64,000 bases of DNA from Diatrype stigma (taxonomy: Eukaryota > Ascomycota > Sordariomycetes > Xylariales > Diatrypaceae), in NCBI GenBank assembly GCA_022225965.2, contig JAKJXP020000084.1, positions 1-64,000 of the forward strand. The letters run 5' to 3'. The notes below the pieces were generated by a model that saw only the letters and a program-made list of their open reading frames with translations, made no database searches and was not told where the DNA came from. Both the position numbers and the translations under genes were made by a program. Shown in pieces: positions 23,119 to 36,541 of the stretch (its first letter is position 1; each line of letters starts with the position of its first letter).

Positions 23119-25594
23119 TATATCCCTTTACGAAATGCCATTTACGTTTTCGTAATAAATAATATTTAATATATATAAAGGATACGTAATACTTTTAACT
23201 TTTATAAATTAAAAGGCAATATTCGATTATTTAATAACTTAACCGCATAATTAAAATTAAAAACTTAATCGCATATAAACTTAATTCTTATATTAAGGTA
23301 TTTCGTTTTATTTATTACGTACGAAAGCCTTAATATTATTTATATCGTATTATTTATTCGATTTTCCATTTTAAAAACCATTAGCAGTTTTAAATATTTT
23401 ATATTCCGTTTATTTATTTATTCGGTTTATTCGGTAATATATAATATTAATAACTTAAATTAATCTTTACGAAATATTCGGCGAAGGTTTCGGTAATTTA
23501 TAACTTATATGCGTTCGTCGTAATTGCTAAAGTTTAATTCGAAATCGCGAAATTCGGTTTTAGGATTAAAGGTACGTAAAAACCGGCTTATAAACGAAAC
23601 ATTAAAAAAGGGCCGGCTCGTAAAAATAACCTTTTCGGATATTTCTTTTCGGAATTGCGGAGCACGCGCTTAATAAAGGGCGGCATCGTTAAAAGCCATA
23701 ATTTTCGCGTTATTTCCGCATATAATTCGTATGCATTCGGTAACATAATTAACGATTCGTATTCGCCATTAATTAATATTGCCCTATATTATTACTTATA
23801 ATGCTTCGTTTTTATTTATAACGAAAATCGTATCCGGCATTTCTTTATTAATAAATCGGAATATTATTTCCGTAAATATGGCTAAAACGGCATTTAGTCG
23901 TTAAATAATAATGGCTTTTATAATAATAATTTGTTATATTTAAATGCCGTTAAATTAATAAATATTAATAATAATTATTAAAAGCACTTAAATAATATTC
24001 GAAAAAATTTCCAAACGATAAGCTAATAAAAATAAATTATCGATAAGCGATATTACGATATCGATTAAGTTAAGTTTATACGAAAGGCTAAGGTTTAATC
24101 GGCATTAAATACCGCCGGCGGATATATTCAGCGATATCGTTAAATCGTTAAGTAATAGGCGTTCGTAAAAATCGTTAAAAGGCAGCTAGCTATATAAGCC
24201 GTTCGGAAATAATTTTCCTTATAAACTATTCGGAAAAACTTTTTCCGATAATTCATTTTGATTTTTTTTTTTTTATAAGTTATTAAAAAGCAGCCTTTTA
24301 TATAAGGCATTTATAAGAACTTTTGCTTTTAATAGTTGCAATATTTATAGGTTATTTTTATTTTCGATAATAATCGGGGCTTATTATTAAACCGATTAAA
24401 ACGAACGCTATCGTTAGTTTCGTTAAAAAGGCGCATTAAAAAGCGCTTAAAAGCCAAAAATTATTCGTAGGTTTCGTTTATAATTGTTATTTAAATAATG
24501 CAAGTAATTACTTAAATAACGACGAATATTATTCCGAACATTATTACGGCTAGGATCCGTTTTTACTTATTTTATTAGCTGCTTTTAAATACGATTCTTA
24601 ATCGTTAAAATGTTTTCAAAATATGCTTTAAATAGTTCCTTTTATAAATATTCGGAAATTTCCATTATTACCGTAATTTCGGTATTTCGGAAAGCCGTTA
24701 AAAAGCGGCTAGCTACTTTAAACGGCGGCGGAATATATACCATTATGCTTACTTAAAATATTCGTAATTAATAAATAATAATTAAAAAATTCTATATAAT
24801 AAAGGAATTAATAAATACTGCCGAAAATTAAGTATTAAATATATTATGTATTATATTAAAACAAATATATAAATAAATAATTCCTATTATTTTAAGTAAT
24901 TAATAAATAAATTAATAATTCTTTAATAGCAATTATTAACATTGCTGATTATTTTTATATAATAAATAAGTTATATTATATTAAAAAAAATATTAATAAA
25001 TGCTAAAAAACCGAAATAAAATAAAAAATAATTAATTAAGTTATTAAATTAATATTATAAAAGAAAAAAGAATTATTAAAATGTATTATAAATTATTAAA
25101 ATCCTTTTATACGCTTTTTTGCATTAACGAAATCGTTTTTGCCATTTATATTATTTATTTTAAGGGAAATCTTTATATTATTAAGTTTATTAATTAATTC
25201 GTATAAATATAAATAATATATAAATAATAAGTTAAAAATTTAAATAATTAAAAAAAAACGATATAATTGTTTTTTTGGTATTATTGCCGCTTGTTTTTGC
25301 TTATAAAAACTTTCGCTTATCTTAATTATTAACGATTCGCTAATCGAAACGACCGCTTTTGTTTTGTTATAAATTCCTATTTATTCGGATTTGTTTTTCG
25401 GGCTTTATTTAAACTTTTTGCGATTAATTTAAGGGATTAAATAAAAAGCCTTAATCGCTTTCGGTTACGTTTTTTTTCTTTTGGTATGGTAATAATAAAT
25501 GGCGGTTTTCGTATTAATACCGGAAATTCGTAAAGTTCTTAATTTATAAATGCATTAAATTTTGAAATGTATCTTATTTTTTTATTGCATTCTT

Positions 25595-26383
25595 AAGGCG
25601 GGCGGGCAGGTAGAATTAGACGGCTGAATAATACATTATCGAGGTTAGCAAACGTCGGGTCGACGTCGGAAGCAATGGAGGATTGCGCGAATTCGGACCG
25701 ATCCTGGGCATCCGGATTTCCGGACGCCCAAAGGCGACCCGAATTCGCGCATAATATAAAGAGTGAAGGAAATAATTGCAGTGGATTAGAAAATAATGGA
25801 AGGTCGGTCCGAGCCTTTATTTTTAAGGGTCGGATCGATGGCGGGAAAAGGTTACGTATCGGATTGGTTATTGTTATTGGAAAAGAAAAAAGGGAAAAAT
25901 TTCCGGGCGGGGGGAGGGCAGGGTATTTATACCTTAAAGGCGGTATATAATTTGTTCTGCCGGTTAGGTCGTCGTCGCGTCGACGCCGGCCGGGATAGGT
26001 GGTTTATTTATACCCGGAGCGATGTATCGGGCGTACGGGCCATTCCGTATCGCCCTTTCCTTTTTTATAACTTACCTTTGCTTATTTAACATACCGGCAT
26101 TATACTTAGTAATGCGTATATCGTACGTTTGCGGCGCAAAGCCGGACCGGTTTCGCGCCATAACCTTTCTTTTAATTTAACAAATAACTTTGGGCCTTTT
26201 TGTAATAAAGAGCGGGCAAAAATCGTTTTGGATATCTTTTGTATGTAATCAAAAGAGCGACTTCGATGCGAGTTAATAGGTTTTTCTTTTCGATTTCGGT
26301 TTGAGGTTTTTTATTATGCTAGAACTAGACGTATACCGGCATGGCCCTTTGGGCCGTCGACCGCGTAATATCATATATATATA
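25595..26383. other. GC-balanced island in the LTR element, flanked by a 10-bp direct repeat
   Basis: About 790 bp with normal base composition inside AT-rich DNA, bounded by TTGCATTCTT (25585-25594 and 26384-26393). It holds a perfect-looking inverted pair GCGCGAATTCGG / CCGAATTCGCGC (25684-25752). A 91-codon plus frame at 25675-25950 has no recognisable domain. It may be a later insertion or a segment spared by RIP. Confidence 0.45.
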
Positions 26384-28859
26384 TTGCATTCTTGCATTTT
26401 TTCCTTAGCTATATCGATTAAATTTTATCGTAGGTATTATTTATTATATGCGGCGTTAAAACTTATTTATCGTATTAAATATTTAATTTTTTCCCGGATT
26501 ATTCGTTTATTTAATAGCCTTTTTATTTCGAAATGTTTATAAAGTTCTTTAAAAATCTTTTTATTTTCTTTAATTTTTATAACCAATTTTTTACGTAATA
26601 GTATCGAAATTCGTTAATACGGATTATGTTTCGACGTAACTGCCGGTTTTAAGTAAGCTATTAATATTACCGGATATATATTTTAGGCTTTATTAAAGTT
26701 TAGTTCATAAATTAAATTATTTATTTTACGTATTACCTTAAAAGGACTTACGAACCGAAGGGCCATTTTCTTATTAGGAATATGTAGTAATAAATATTCT
26801 TTATATAGGCGCATTTTAATTTATAATTTTTTTTCGAACATTATCGGCTTATATTTAGCGTTATATTTTTGGATTATGGCATGGATTGCTAGCGATTCCG
26901 TAATTTATATCGCTTTTCGGAATATTGCAATTATTAGCTAATTAATGGGCCGTTATAATGGTAATTCTTTTAAATATATTCGGATATTTATAAAATATTC
27001 GTTAAATAAGCATTTAATTTTTATTAACTTCTTATTATTAAATACCGTTATAAATTATAATATAGCTTTTGCTTATAATTTCTTAGAATATATTTAGTTT
27101 TAATACCGGAATGCCGTTTTTATCGTTTAATTCTTGCGTTTAAATAAACCATTTATTTATAAATAATAAGCTGTTATGTATCGTTAATATATTCTTATTA
27201 TTAATTACGTTTTATGCTATATTTCTTATACGAATTTCGTATTCTTATTCGTAATAACCATTTTTAAAATCCTTTAATTGCTTATTAATAGCTATCGATT
27301 AACCATAAATCCTTAATTTTTATTAAAATATTATAAATGCCTTAAAACGATTAAGGTTATTTTAAATGCCTTATTCGTAATTGTTATAAATGTATCGAAT
27401 AAATCGAATCCGGAAATCAACCATTTTATATAGGCAGACTTTATTAATAACATAGCCGTAACGATATTTAACGTAACCGTATAAAACGAAACTGAAAATG
27501 CCTAAATTAGTTATAATCTTTTATACGGCTAATAACGCAATATTCGAATATTATTACATATTAAGTAATATTTTATATATTTTTTCATATTTTTTTACGC
27601 TTATAAGATATAATACGATAATATAAGTTTTTTTTACGTTACTGTAATGCCTTAATAAAAACGTTTATCGTAGCATTTTTTTAATATCTTTTGTTTATAT
27701 ATATATAATATATATAAGCGCTTATTTAATAACGAACTTTTGGAATATAACAATCCATTTTCGTTAAAACGGAATGTTACGTTTTTTATCGGTTGGTTAT
27801 TATTATGTAATTTTTTTAAGTTTTTTACGACTTTGCGCCATTATTTCCGATTACCGACCTTATATTTTTTACGTATTTTTTTTTTGAAATTCTTAATAAG
27901 GCTTATTATATTCGTTTAGTTTTTATTTTTAAGGGCCTTTTTTGCTGGCAAGTTCTTAATTAGAAATATCGTATTCAAAGTATTTTCCTTTAGGGGGGCA
28001 TTATTACTGCGAATCGATAATCGTAATAACGCATTTAATATTATATTGGAATTTCCAAATATATGTATTATCGATAGCGGGTATTTCCTTAAAAATATTA
28101 AGGCCGCTTATAACCGGTAATTAGCTTTCGTAACGTCCTGGGTTTCCAGATTTTTCTTTTCGACAATGCCTTTAATAATATTGTAATTAATAAATATTAT
28201 TACCGAAGGTTTTTTCGTAAATTTAATATATATCCGCAATTTCTTAATTATTCATATTAAGCATGTTACTTTTAATTTTATAAACTAATATGCCTTTTTC
28301 GCTTGGTTAATGTATTTATTTAGGTATAATATAAAGCGTATAATTGTTTTGGATATTTGGTTTTTTCCGTTTCAAAAGTATTCCGGAATTATATGGAATA
28401 GCATTATTCCGAAGCCATTTTTGAACGTATCCAATTAAATAAACGCCTATGCAATCGGGTCGAAATGAATTAAGGTAATTTCTTTAAATAATGCATTCTT
28501 AATACGTTAAAACGATTCCAGTTTTTTGCCTTTTAATTAAAAATTAATACTGCGGATATAAATTTTGCGTTATTATTTACTAGAGATTTTGTTTTAATTC
28601 CGGCCTTATTTTAATAATTAAGTTTTAAATTATTTAAGGGACTTATTATAATGGACATAGTTTTTTATTAAATGCCTTAATTAATTTATAAATCCAATTT
28701 AGTATTTTAAGTTATTAAGGTTCGTAAGGGGCTTAATACGGCGAATGGCCTCCAGTTTTTCTTCCGTTATTTATAATCCAAAGCCGTTTATTCGAAAGCT
28801 TAGCAATTATATCGACGGATATTTTATAAAGGACTTCTTAAAAAAAAAAATAATAATCC

Positions 28860-29075
28860 AATATTTTCGAATATTATAAATACCTGGTTTAAATATTTTA
28901 AATATTCTTTTTAATTATTAGAAAATATTATAATGTCGTTAATATAAGCTATTAAATAATGCTTATAAAGCCTTAAGATTCGGTTAATTTATCGTTATAC
29001 AAACGGGGATAAATTTTTAAAATCCATAAGTAATACATTTAAATATTTCAATCCTTTATAACTAACGATAATAAA
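28860..29075 (-). pseudogene. decayed Gypsy-type reverse transcriptase fragment
   Basis: The minus-strand frame reads KGLKYLNVLLMDFKN, then INRILRLYKHYLIAYINDI and IIFSNN, aligning with the Gypsy RT blocks (-YFNV-PMG-KN-P--VQR--D-IL---  and AY-DDI-IFS). The YxDD-equivalent reads YIND, so the first catalytic Asp has become Asn, a G-to-A change of the RIP type. Stops interrupt the frame. Confidence 0.7.
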
Positions 29076-29224
29076 AATATTTCGGAATCCCTTTTATATT
29101 AAAAACTAATAAAAAAACTTCTTAACATTTATTATAATAATAAACTTTTTTCCGCGCAGTTTCGCCGTTATTTCGTATTATTTGAATAATAAATATACGT
29201 CTTTTAATATTACCCTATTGTTAC

Positions 29225-29405
29225 GTAGCAGCCCCATAGCTGGTGAACAGACCTTATACCCACTCCAGCTATGGCTACGTCATCTTACTTTACCCCTCAT
29301 ATATGCCAATAGCTTGCAGAGTTACCACCTCCGCAGCTACAGATCTTTTGACATACCTTACTATGTGTGTTATGGGACCAGTGGCTCAGTTGCTTTGCAA
29401 CACCT
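29225..29405. other. small GC-balanced island
   Basis: About 180 bp of normal composition, with an inverted pair CATAGCTGG / CCAGCTATGG (29237-29276) and no repeat partner in the window. No function can be assigned. Confidence 0.35.
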
Positions 29406-30011
29406 ATTTTGTAATTATAAGTTTATAATTATTCGTTTTTTACGTACGTTATTCTTAATAATCCAAATTATAAAATAAGCTGCCGCGAAAAAAGTAATTC
29501 GCAATTAATAATTTATGCGGCCCGTATTATGTAATAATTAAAAAATTTCGTTAATAACTTTTTATTTAATAACGCCTTATAAATAAGGCCTAATTACGAT
29601 TTTATATTTATATTATTCAGATATTAACTCGATAATTATCTGCTTTTTTTTAAAAGGTTAATAATACCCCCATTTTTCCATATTTCCGTATATCGTAACA
29701 ATAAGTCCTAAATGCGGATTAAAAATGTTTCATTTTTAATACAAATATATATTTCTTTAAACGTTTCCGTTTTTTTTTAAATTATTAAAACGCTTTATTT
29801 TAAATTTAAGATTTCGATTTTCGATTAATTCATTTAGGAATTTTTTTTTATCCTTTTTAATTATTAAAAATACGATATCCGTATTTATTTTTTTTGCTTT
29901 ATATAAAGCTATTCGCTATATTTGCCGAAATATTTCTTTTGGCTTTTTATAATTTTCATACATATTAAATTATTTTTTCGTATTCGTTATTTCGCTTTTT
30001 AAATTTAAAAA

Positions 30012-30335
30012 CTAGCTTTTTATATTATTTCGCTTCCTTTTATTTTTAACATGTTTATAAATACTTTTAAATAATTTTTTAACGCTTTTAAACGGCTCTT
30101 TAATGCTTTCGGGCATTTGCTTATCGCTTTTAAATGGCTTTTTAATGTTTTCGGCCATTTGCTTATTACCTTTAGGTAACTTTTTAATATTCCTAATTAA
30201 CTTTTTTATGCTTTTAAGTTTTGGCTTATGGTATTCGGTTATTTGCTTAGTTATATTAATTAGTTTTCTTTTCGGTTTTGGAATGTATTTATTAGTTTTT
30301 ATTATTATTAAATACTTATTTTGCTTTTCGGCCAT
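30012..30335 (-). pseudogene. Lys-rich repetitive frame inside the LTR element
   Basis: A 107-codon minus frame without stops, unusual in this AT-rich block. It contains three or four imperfect 16-residue repeats of the form IK(K/E)PFKS-KQM-E-, about 48 bp each. It lies 5' of the reverse transcriptase in element polarity and may be a gag/pol linker remnant. Survival of the frame may be chance, since Lys/Asn/Ile codons are RIP products. Confidence 0.25.
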
Positions 30336-33300
30336 AACGGCTAACGTTTTTTTAAAAGATTTGGCATTACTGCTTATAAGCCTTAAGAATTTGGGTTTAT
30401 TATTTGCCCTAATTTAAAATATCGAATTAAACTTAATATGAATTGCTGAATTTATATATATATTAATAATTCGACGGGCCTTTTTACGACTTTTTAATAA
30501 CTAACGTATTTCGATCGATATTTCTGGATTAATGTTATTATAATATTAAAAATATTACATTATTTCGGTTAATAGCATATTATAGCCTAATTTTTGGCCT
30601 TTTAATATGCTTATAAGGTTTTGCCTAATATTAACGACTTTAATTTGTCGTTTTTCGTTAATAATACAAAACATCGCTTTTAACGTATCGGAACTAAAAT
30701 AATAATTAATGCCCTATCGTGGCTAAGCGTTTTTTTTTTCGATACGAACTAAGCATATAATGCTATCCCTTAAATGCAAAATAAATTATTTTTTAACATA
30801 TGTTTTAATTTTTTACTTATTCGCTTTTAAATAAAACGTAACGTTTATTTTAACGTTATTGCATCGATTAATACGCAAATGGCAATTTTAAACGAATATA
30901 TTAATTCCATATTAATATAAAAAGCCATTTCCTAGTAATAATCCGACAAAAAATCTCGAAAATACCCAGGCCTTAAATTAAAAACGCACCTTTATACGGC
31001 GGTTTAGGTATTATTTTATTATTATAAATATATCCGTTATTTTGGCTAAGCTGCGAATTTTTTATTCTTTTATTCCGGTTATTCCTTATATTTGCGTTTT
31101 GTCGATAATTACGTTTTCGCATTTGTATAAGGTATTTTCTTTAATAAGCTGGATATTCGCGTCGGTATTAATATAGGCCGTATCGGGTAATACTTAATTA
31201 ATTTTATTACATAAATGCATTTTTATATATAAATAATTCGTAAAGTCCTTTAGGCCGTATTCGGATTTATTGGGTTTTAAAACGAATTCCGGAGGGGCCA
31301 TTGGAATGCGGCGATTTTTTTCGGCTAGGTTAAAACAGTAAAGGCGCCTTTCGATAATTTCCTAAAACTGGATATAAATTCTTAGGTTATTATCGGTTAT
31401 AAACTTAAAATGGCAATTCTCGTAATAAAGCAGGTTATTGTTTATTATTTATTAAACCTTATTATGCGATTTTTTTTAGGCCGTATTTTAATTAAGGGTT
31501 GCTATTATTATTATCGTTAATACCGTTATTAGCTTCGGGCGTATTTACGACATTGGCACGTTTTTAAGTTTTATCCGTACTTTTATTTTTTATTTTAAAA
31601 GCCTTGTTAATTTAAAACCGGCTATTAATACGTAATGCCGATTTGGTTTGTTTTTCGAACTTTTCGGCTATTAAGGAATCCGATTAACGTTTTTATTAGC
31701 AATAAATCGGGCGTTCGTCGAAAAAGGACGTAATATTATTAAAACGGACCCTATTAATGCTGCGTAATACGGTAGTGTTAAAAAAAGATTTACGGAAGGG
31801 TTTTATATTAATTTAATTAAACATACGGGCGTTTATGGCTTAAGTAATTCTTTTAATAATGCATTGCTTATTAAAATAATTTAGCATAAATAGCGTTATA
31901 CGCAATTTTAAAAATAATAAGATACGAACTTTATTTTTTAATTCCTAATTAATATAATTCGCTATTTCGGCTAACGTTTCGATTCGCGTTATTTAGGCTT
32001 TTGGCTCGAATTTTTTAACTTGATTCCAGCCGTATTTATATATTTGGAACGTCCGGATTGCTGCTAATTGCTTTATATTAAAACGGGCCTTAAGGTAATC
32101 CCGTAATATATTTAATAACTGTTTATCGCAAATTACCTGGCGTTTTTCGTAAATAAATTCGGTTATTTATTAATTTGCAGCTTTATTTTTAAAATAAAAA
32201 TAAAAATTAAACAGAATTTTCCTAATAATTTCGAAATTCTTAAATGCTTAAGTTTCGAGTTTTTTTAATTACGGAATATAATTAAACCATATTACCGATT
32301 CGCTAAAACCAACAGTCGAAATAAATTTCAAATGTTTTCGGTAATTCTGAAAATCGAAAAATCCAAAATTCTTAATGCGGAATTTCCAGGTTTCCGTATT
32401 GCTGCTTATACGTCCAGTTAGGGCCTTTAATAATCGGATGGCCCATTCGAAACCGTCGGGAACGTTCGTATTCGTAAGGCGGCTTCGGTATTCCGGTCGT
32501 TTTAAAATTTAAATAGCCTGTCCTAATGCGTTTCATAGCTGCTAAAACCGGAAAAACAGCTAATCGTTTTTAAAATTTCCCAAATACAATGCAAGTTATT
32601 AAATATATATCGATAACTGGTTATTAAAAGGTATTTCGTTTCGTTATAATAAATACCCCCGCAATAACGTTTCGTTTCGTATATGCGCTTAAAAATTCCG
32701 CTTAGTATTATTAATAATATAATAGCTATTAAAAAATTTCGCCTACGCTTAAGCATTAAATGGCTTTTCGTAAAAGTATTTTTTATATCGTTATAATATA
32801 TTATTTGCCATATATAATTCAGATGGTCCTATATAGGATTATTTTTTTAGGCGACATAATTCGTTAGCGAAATAATCGGTTTCTTTAATAACGAACGATT
32901 ATTAGTAATACTAAAAGTCGATATTTTCTTTATAGCGACGATTTCTTCCAATAAAGGTATTTTTTCCTATAGTTTCTATAAGTATTCTAAGTTATTTAAA
33001 CCATTCTTTAAAATAATCCTTTGTTTTAAATTCTTTTTCGTTATTAAAATAAAATTAACTTGTTGGTATAATAAAGATATAACTAAGCTGCTTTCGTTCG
33101 AATATAGCAAAGTCGGATATAATTATTAACCCTTTAAAACTTTTTTATATCGTTTCCAATACCGGCTGTTTTAAATTCTAAACGAACGATATTCGTTAAG
33201 GGGTTTCGTATCGATTTATATACGCAGGAATCCTTGGCTTTAAATCGTTCGGTTAAAATGGATTCCTTGGATTTATTTGGCCTTCCTAAATAATTAGGTC

Positions 33301-33364
33301 TTTTATCGAAGGGCCTTTGGGTATTAGCGAATTATTCTTTTTCGCGATAATGGCGGACGTATCG

Positions 33365-35310
33365 TATACGTGAGGCCCCCCCGATCCGGAGGAGCACAAG
33401 AGCCCAAGTGTTAAATGCCAGCTTTAGGTGGTCAGTGCGTACAGCTTCTAGTACTAGCTAGCTGCATGCGGAAAACCTTCCAGTGGCAGGTGCCAGGTGC
33501 GCAGAAGCTTCGCATCGCCAGGTGCCAGGTGCCCAAAAGCTTCCAGTGCCAGTTGCCAACGGCCCCCCCTCCCCCCCTCCTTCGGGGGGGAGGGGGGGCT
33601 TTTCCATTCCGGCAGACCCGTAATTCCGTATAATACACCCAATCACGGCCCTTACAGCCTAGGTGGCTTACGTAAGCTAGGTGCCTTATACCACCTACCT
33701 ACTGCCACCTACCTGCTGCCACCTACCTACTGCCACTTACCTACCTGCTGCCACCTACCTACCTGCTGCCACCTACCTGCTGCCACAGTTCGAGCCCTCC
33801 GATTGGGTGCATCCTCTAATTATATGGGTCACCTACCTGTATTAGTACTAGTAACTGCTGGCACCTACAATTGCACCTAGCTGTAATTACACCTAGCTGT
33901 TCCAAACCACCTAGCTGTTGCAAGCCCCCTAGCTTACGTAAGCGGCCGAACTGCTGCTGCCACTTACCTACCTGCTGCCACTTACCTACCTACTGCCACT
34001 TACCTACCTGCTGCCACCTACCTACCTGCTGCCACCTACCTACCTGCTGCCACCTACCTACCTGCTGCCACCTACCTACCTACTGCCACTTACCTACCTA
34101 TTGCACCTAGCTGCAAGTCCTAGCCCTCCGATTGGGTGCATTCTCTATATATGTGGGTCACCTACCTATATCAGTACTAGTAACTGCTGGCACCTACAAC
34201 TGCACCTACTGTTGCAAGCCACTTAGCTGTTGCAAGCCCCCTAGCTGGTAGCAGCCACTTAGCTTACGTAATTCGCTAGGTGGCTACCATCCGCTAGGTG
34301 GCTTGCAATAGTAGATGCAACAGTAAGTGCAATTATAAGTGGCAGCAATTACAGGTCGGCGACCCACATAAACTAAGGATGCACCCAATCAGCGGGCCAG
34401 TATTGCAGCAGGTAGGTAGGTGGCAGCAGGTAGGTAGGTGGCAGCAGGTAAGTAGGTGGCAGCAGGTAAGTGGCAGCAGGTAAGTAAGTAGGTGGCAGCA
34501 GCAGTTCGGCCGCTTACGTAAACTAGGTGGCTTGCAACAGTCAGGTATAACAATAGGTGCAATTATAAGTGGCAGCAATTACAGGTCGGCGACCCACATA
34601 AACTGAGGATGCACCCAATCAGCGGGCTAGGATTGCAGCAGGTAAGTAAGTAGCAGCAGGTAGGTAGGTAGCAGCAGGTATATAGATGGCAGTAGGTAAG
34701 TAAGTAGCAGCAGGTAGGTAAGTAGCAGCAGGTAAGTAAATAACAATAAGTAGGTAAGTAGCAGCAGATAAGTAAATGGCAGCAGATAAGTGGCAGCAAT
34801 TACAGGTCGATGACCCACATAAACTAAAAATGCACCCAATCAACGGGCTAGGATTGCAGCAGGTAGGTAGGTAACAGCAGGGCCAGCTCCAACTAAGTGG
34901 CATTATCACAGAAGCTAGTCATTTACGGTTTGGGTTGGGCCATAGGCTAGCCGTATTGGGCCTAGCGCGGGCCATTTTCAGCTTAAAGCAGACGCTAAGC
35001 TAGCCCGTTAAAGCCTAGCCCGTACCGGCACTAGCCGCTTTAGGAGTGCACGGGCCGCTATGCGCATATTGAGTTACTTTCCTATTTGGGACAGGCGACT
35101 CCACCCAACTCCCATAGAAAAAAAAGCGACACAATAACCCTTCGTTTCACTACGGTATAAGCAAGCTTATGACCTACGTTAACACTTGGGCAAAGAGGAC
35201 TTTAAAATGGCTAACGATTTTTAAGGGGTAGCCCCCTTTTTTTTTAGAAATTAATCCCATTAAAGGAGCCGTTAAGTTTTCCGTACTGGCTGTGCGTTCC
35301 AAAAAAAAAA
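33365..35310. repeat. GC-balanced minisatellite region with inverted arrays
   Basis: A TGCCACCTACCTACC-type 15-bp minisatellite runs forward from about 33690 to 34110 and in reverse complement from about 34400 to 34880. A GATTGGGTGCAT landmark occurs twice forward (33798, 34132) and three times inverted (34379, 34609, 34829). The arms share CTTACGTAAGCGGCCGAACTG and its complement around 33935 and 34500. Outside the arrays are a GGTGCC-rich part, a CCCCCCTCC/GGAGG hairpin (33563-33600) and a TAGCCCG-rich part (34930-35060). CA-rich sequence in multiple copies would be a prime RIP target, yet it is not mutated. Confidence 0.7.
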
Positions 35311-35999
35311 AAAAATCCTTCCGAACGTTTAGACTTTTTAATTAACAAAAGCTTCGCTTTAATAGTATTATTCGTTAAAGATTTTAGCGACTCTTTTTGC
35401 TAACGTAGCAATACTGGGAAATTCTAAAGCCTTCGAATTCCTTTTTTAATACTTTTTTATGAAATTATAAGAACCGCCGGTTCCGATACCGGCTATATAA
35501 TCATGTCCAGCCCTTTGTCGTATACCGTTCTTACTTATCGCATAATTTCTTTAATTCGCATTAAAAAGGTAAACTAAAGTTTCGGGAAATTCCAAGCGTT
35601 CGTTAAATTTATAATCGTAGGTTACAAATTAATAAGTTCGAATTTTTATATTGCTAATAATTAAAGCTAATTCTCGTATAAAGCAAGAAACGTCTTTTTT
35701 TATTTATAAAACGCGTTATAACAGGTTACCGAAAAGGCTTCATAAAAAGCCGTAAGCAGTATTACGTTTTTATCCGTAAATTCGTTATCCAATTTAGGTA
35801 ATTCCTTTAAGGTAATTAGGATTTTATTTATTTAAGCCGGTATTTAATTAGCCTATTTCGAAATAATTTGGGCTTTTTAATTTTTTTTGCTTATCGTAAG
35901 GTTTAAAGGGATTTACGTTCTTAACGGTTACGCGTTATCCTTAAGATTTAATAAATTATAAACAATTGGTACTGGATTTTAACCAAAAATGCTATCATA

Positions 36000-36259
36000 T
36001 ATTATAAACGTCCCAGATTTCTTACTTTTAATTAGAAATGCCGGCAGCGTCGATAACGTCGACTATATATAAGGGCATAATACTGCTATATAATGCTTAG
36101 TATTATTTATTACCAGTATAAAAGTAAAGTTATGAAATAATAAAAGCATGAATTGCTATAAAGTACTAGGAACTCCAAGGATTTCTATATAATTCTTAGC
36201 AGTACTAGGTAAGGGTACGTAATATTGAGTAATCCTAGGGACTACTGTATTACGTAACA
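36000..36259 (-). repeat. LTR (5' LTR in element polarity)
   Basis: 260 bp, partner of 22859-23118. Here the CA end (36258-36259) is preserved while the other end has mutated from TG to TA. Differences between the LTRs are transitions nearly throughout. Confidence 0.88.
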
Positions 36260-36264
36260 CTTAT
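36260..36264. repeat. 5-bp target duplication, right
   Basis: CTTAT, identical to 22854-22858. Confidence 0.8.
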
Positions 36265-36541
36265 TTAAGGGTATTATCGTTACGTAAAAACTTAAAAAGC
36301 CGGCGATTCGTTCGGCTTAACGATCGGAAAGAATATCTACGGTAAAAATATCGGTTATTAATTTATTAACTTTCGTAAATTTCCGTTTCGATAAACGGGC
36401 GCTTATTAACGTTATATCGATTTCGATTCCGAGAATTTCGAGGATTATGTTTTAGCCGTTTTTTTCGGAATTCGGAAAAATTTTTAACGCAACGATTAGT
36501 TTGTTATAAAAAAAATATAACGGAATTGCGATTTTTTTAAA

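Larger units (their letters stand above)
22859..36259 (-). mobile_element. nested 13.4-kb Gypsy-type LTR retrotransposon, RIP-degraded
   Basis: Two 260-bp LTRs with equal length, TG...CA ends and the 5-bp duplication CTTAT define one insertion. A decayed Gypsy-type reverse transcriptase is on the minus strand (28860-29075). The length is about double a usual Gypsy element, partly because GC-balanced islands are present (25595-26383, 29225-29405, 33365-35310). Gag, integrase and RNase H were not traced because of mutation. The insertion splits the outer tyrosine-recombinase element, so it is younger than that element. Confidence 0.85.

Noticed and set aside
25595..26383. Solo LTR
   Set aside because: No TG...CA ends at the flanking repeats and no partner copy in the window.
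29225..29405. SINE with an A-box-like GTGGCTCAGTTG
   Set aside because: No B box at the right distance, no poly-A or target duplication and no second copy.
30103..30417. Hydrophobic membrane-like frame on the plus strand
   Set aside because: Antisense of the Lys-rich frame; AT-rich codons give Leu/Ile/Phe by composition.
33871..34110. Cys/His/Leu/Pro repeat protein
   Set aside because: Pure translation of the CTGCCACCTACC minisatellite; frames on both strands look alike. The same applies to 34563-34799.
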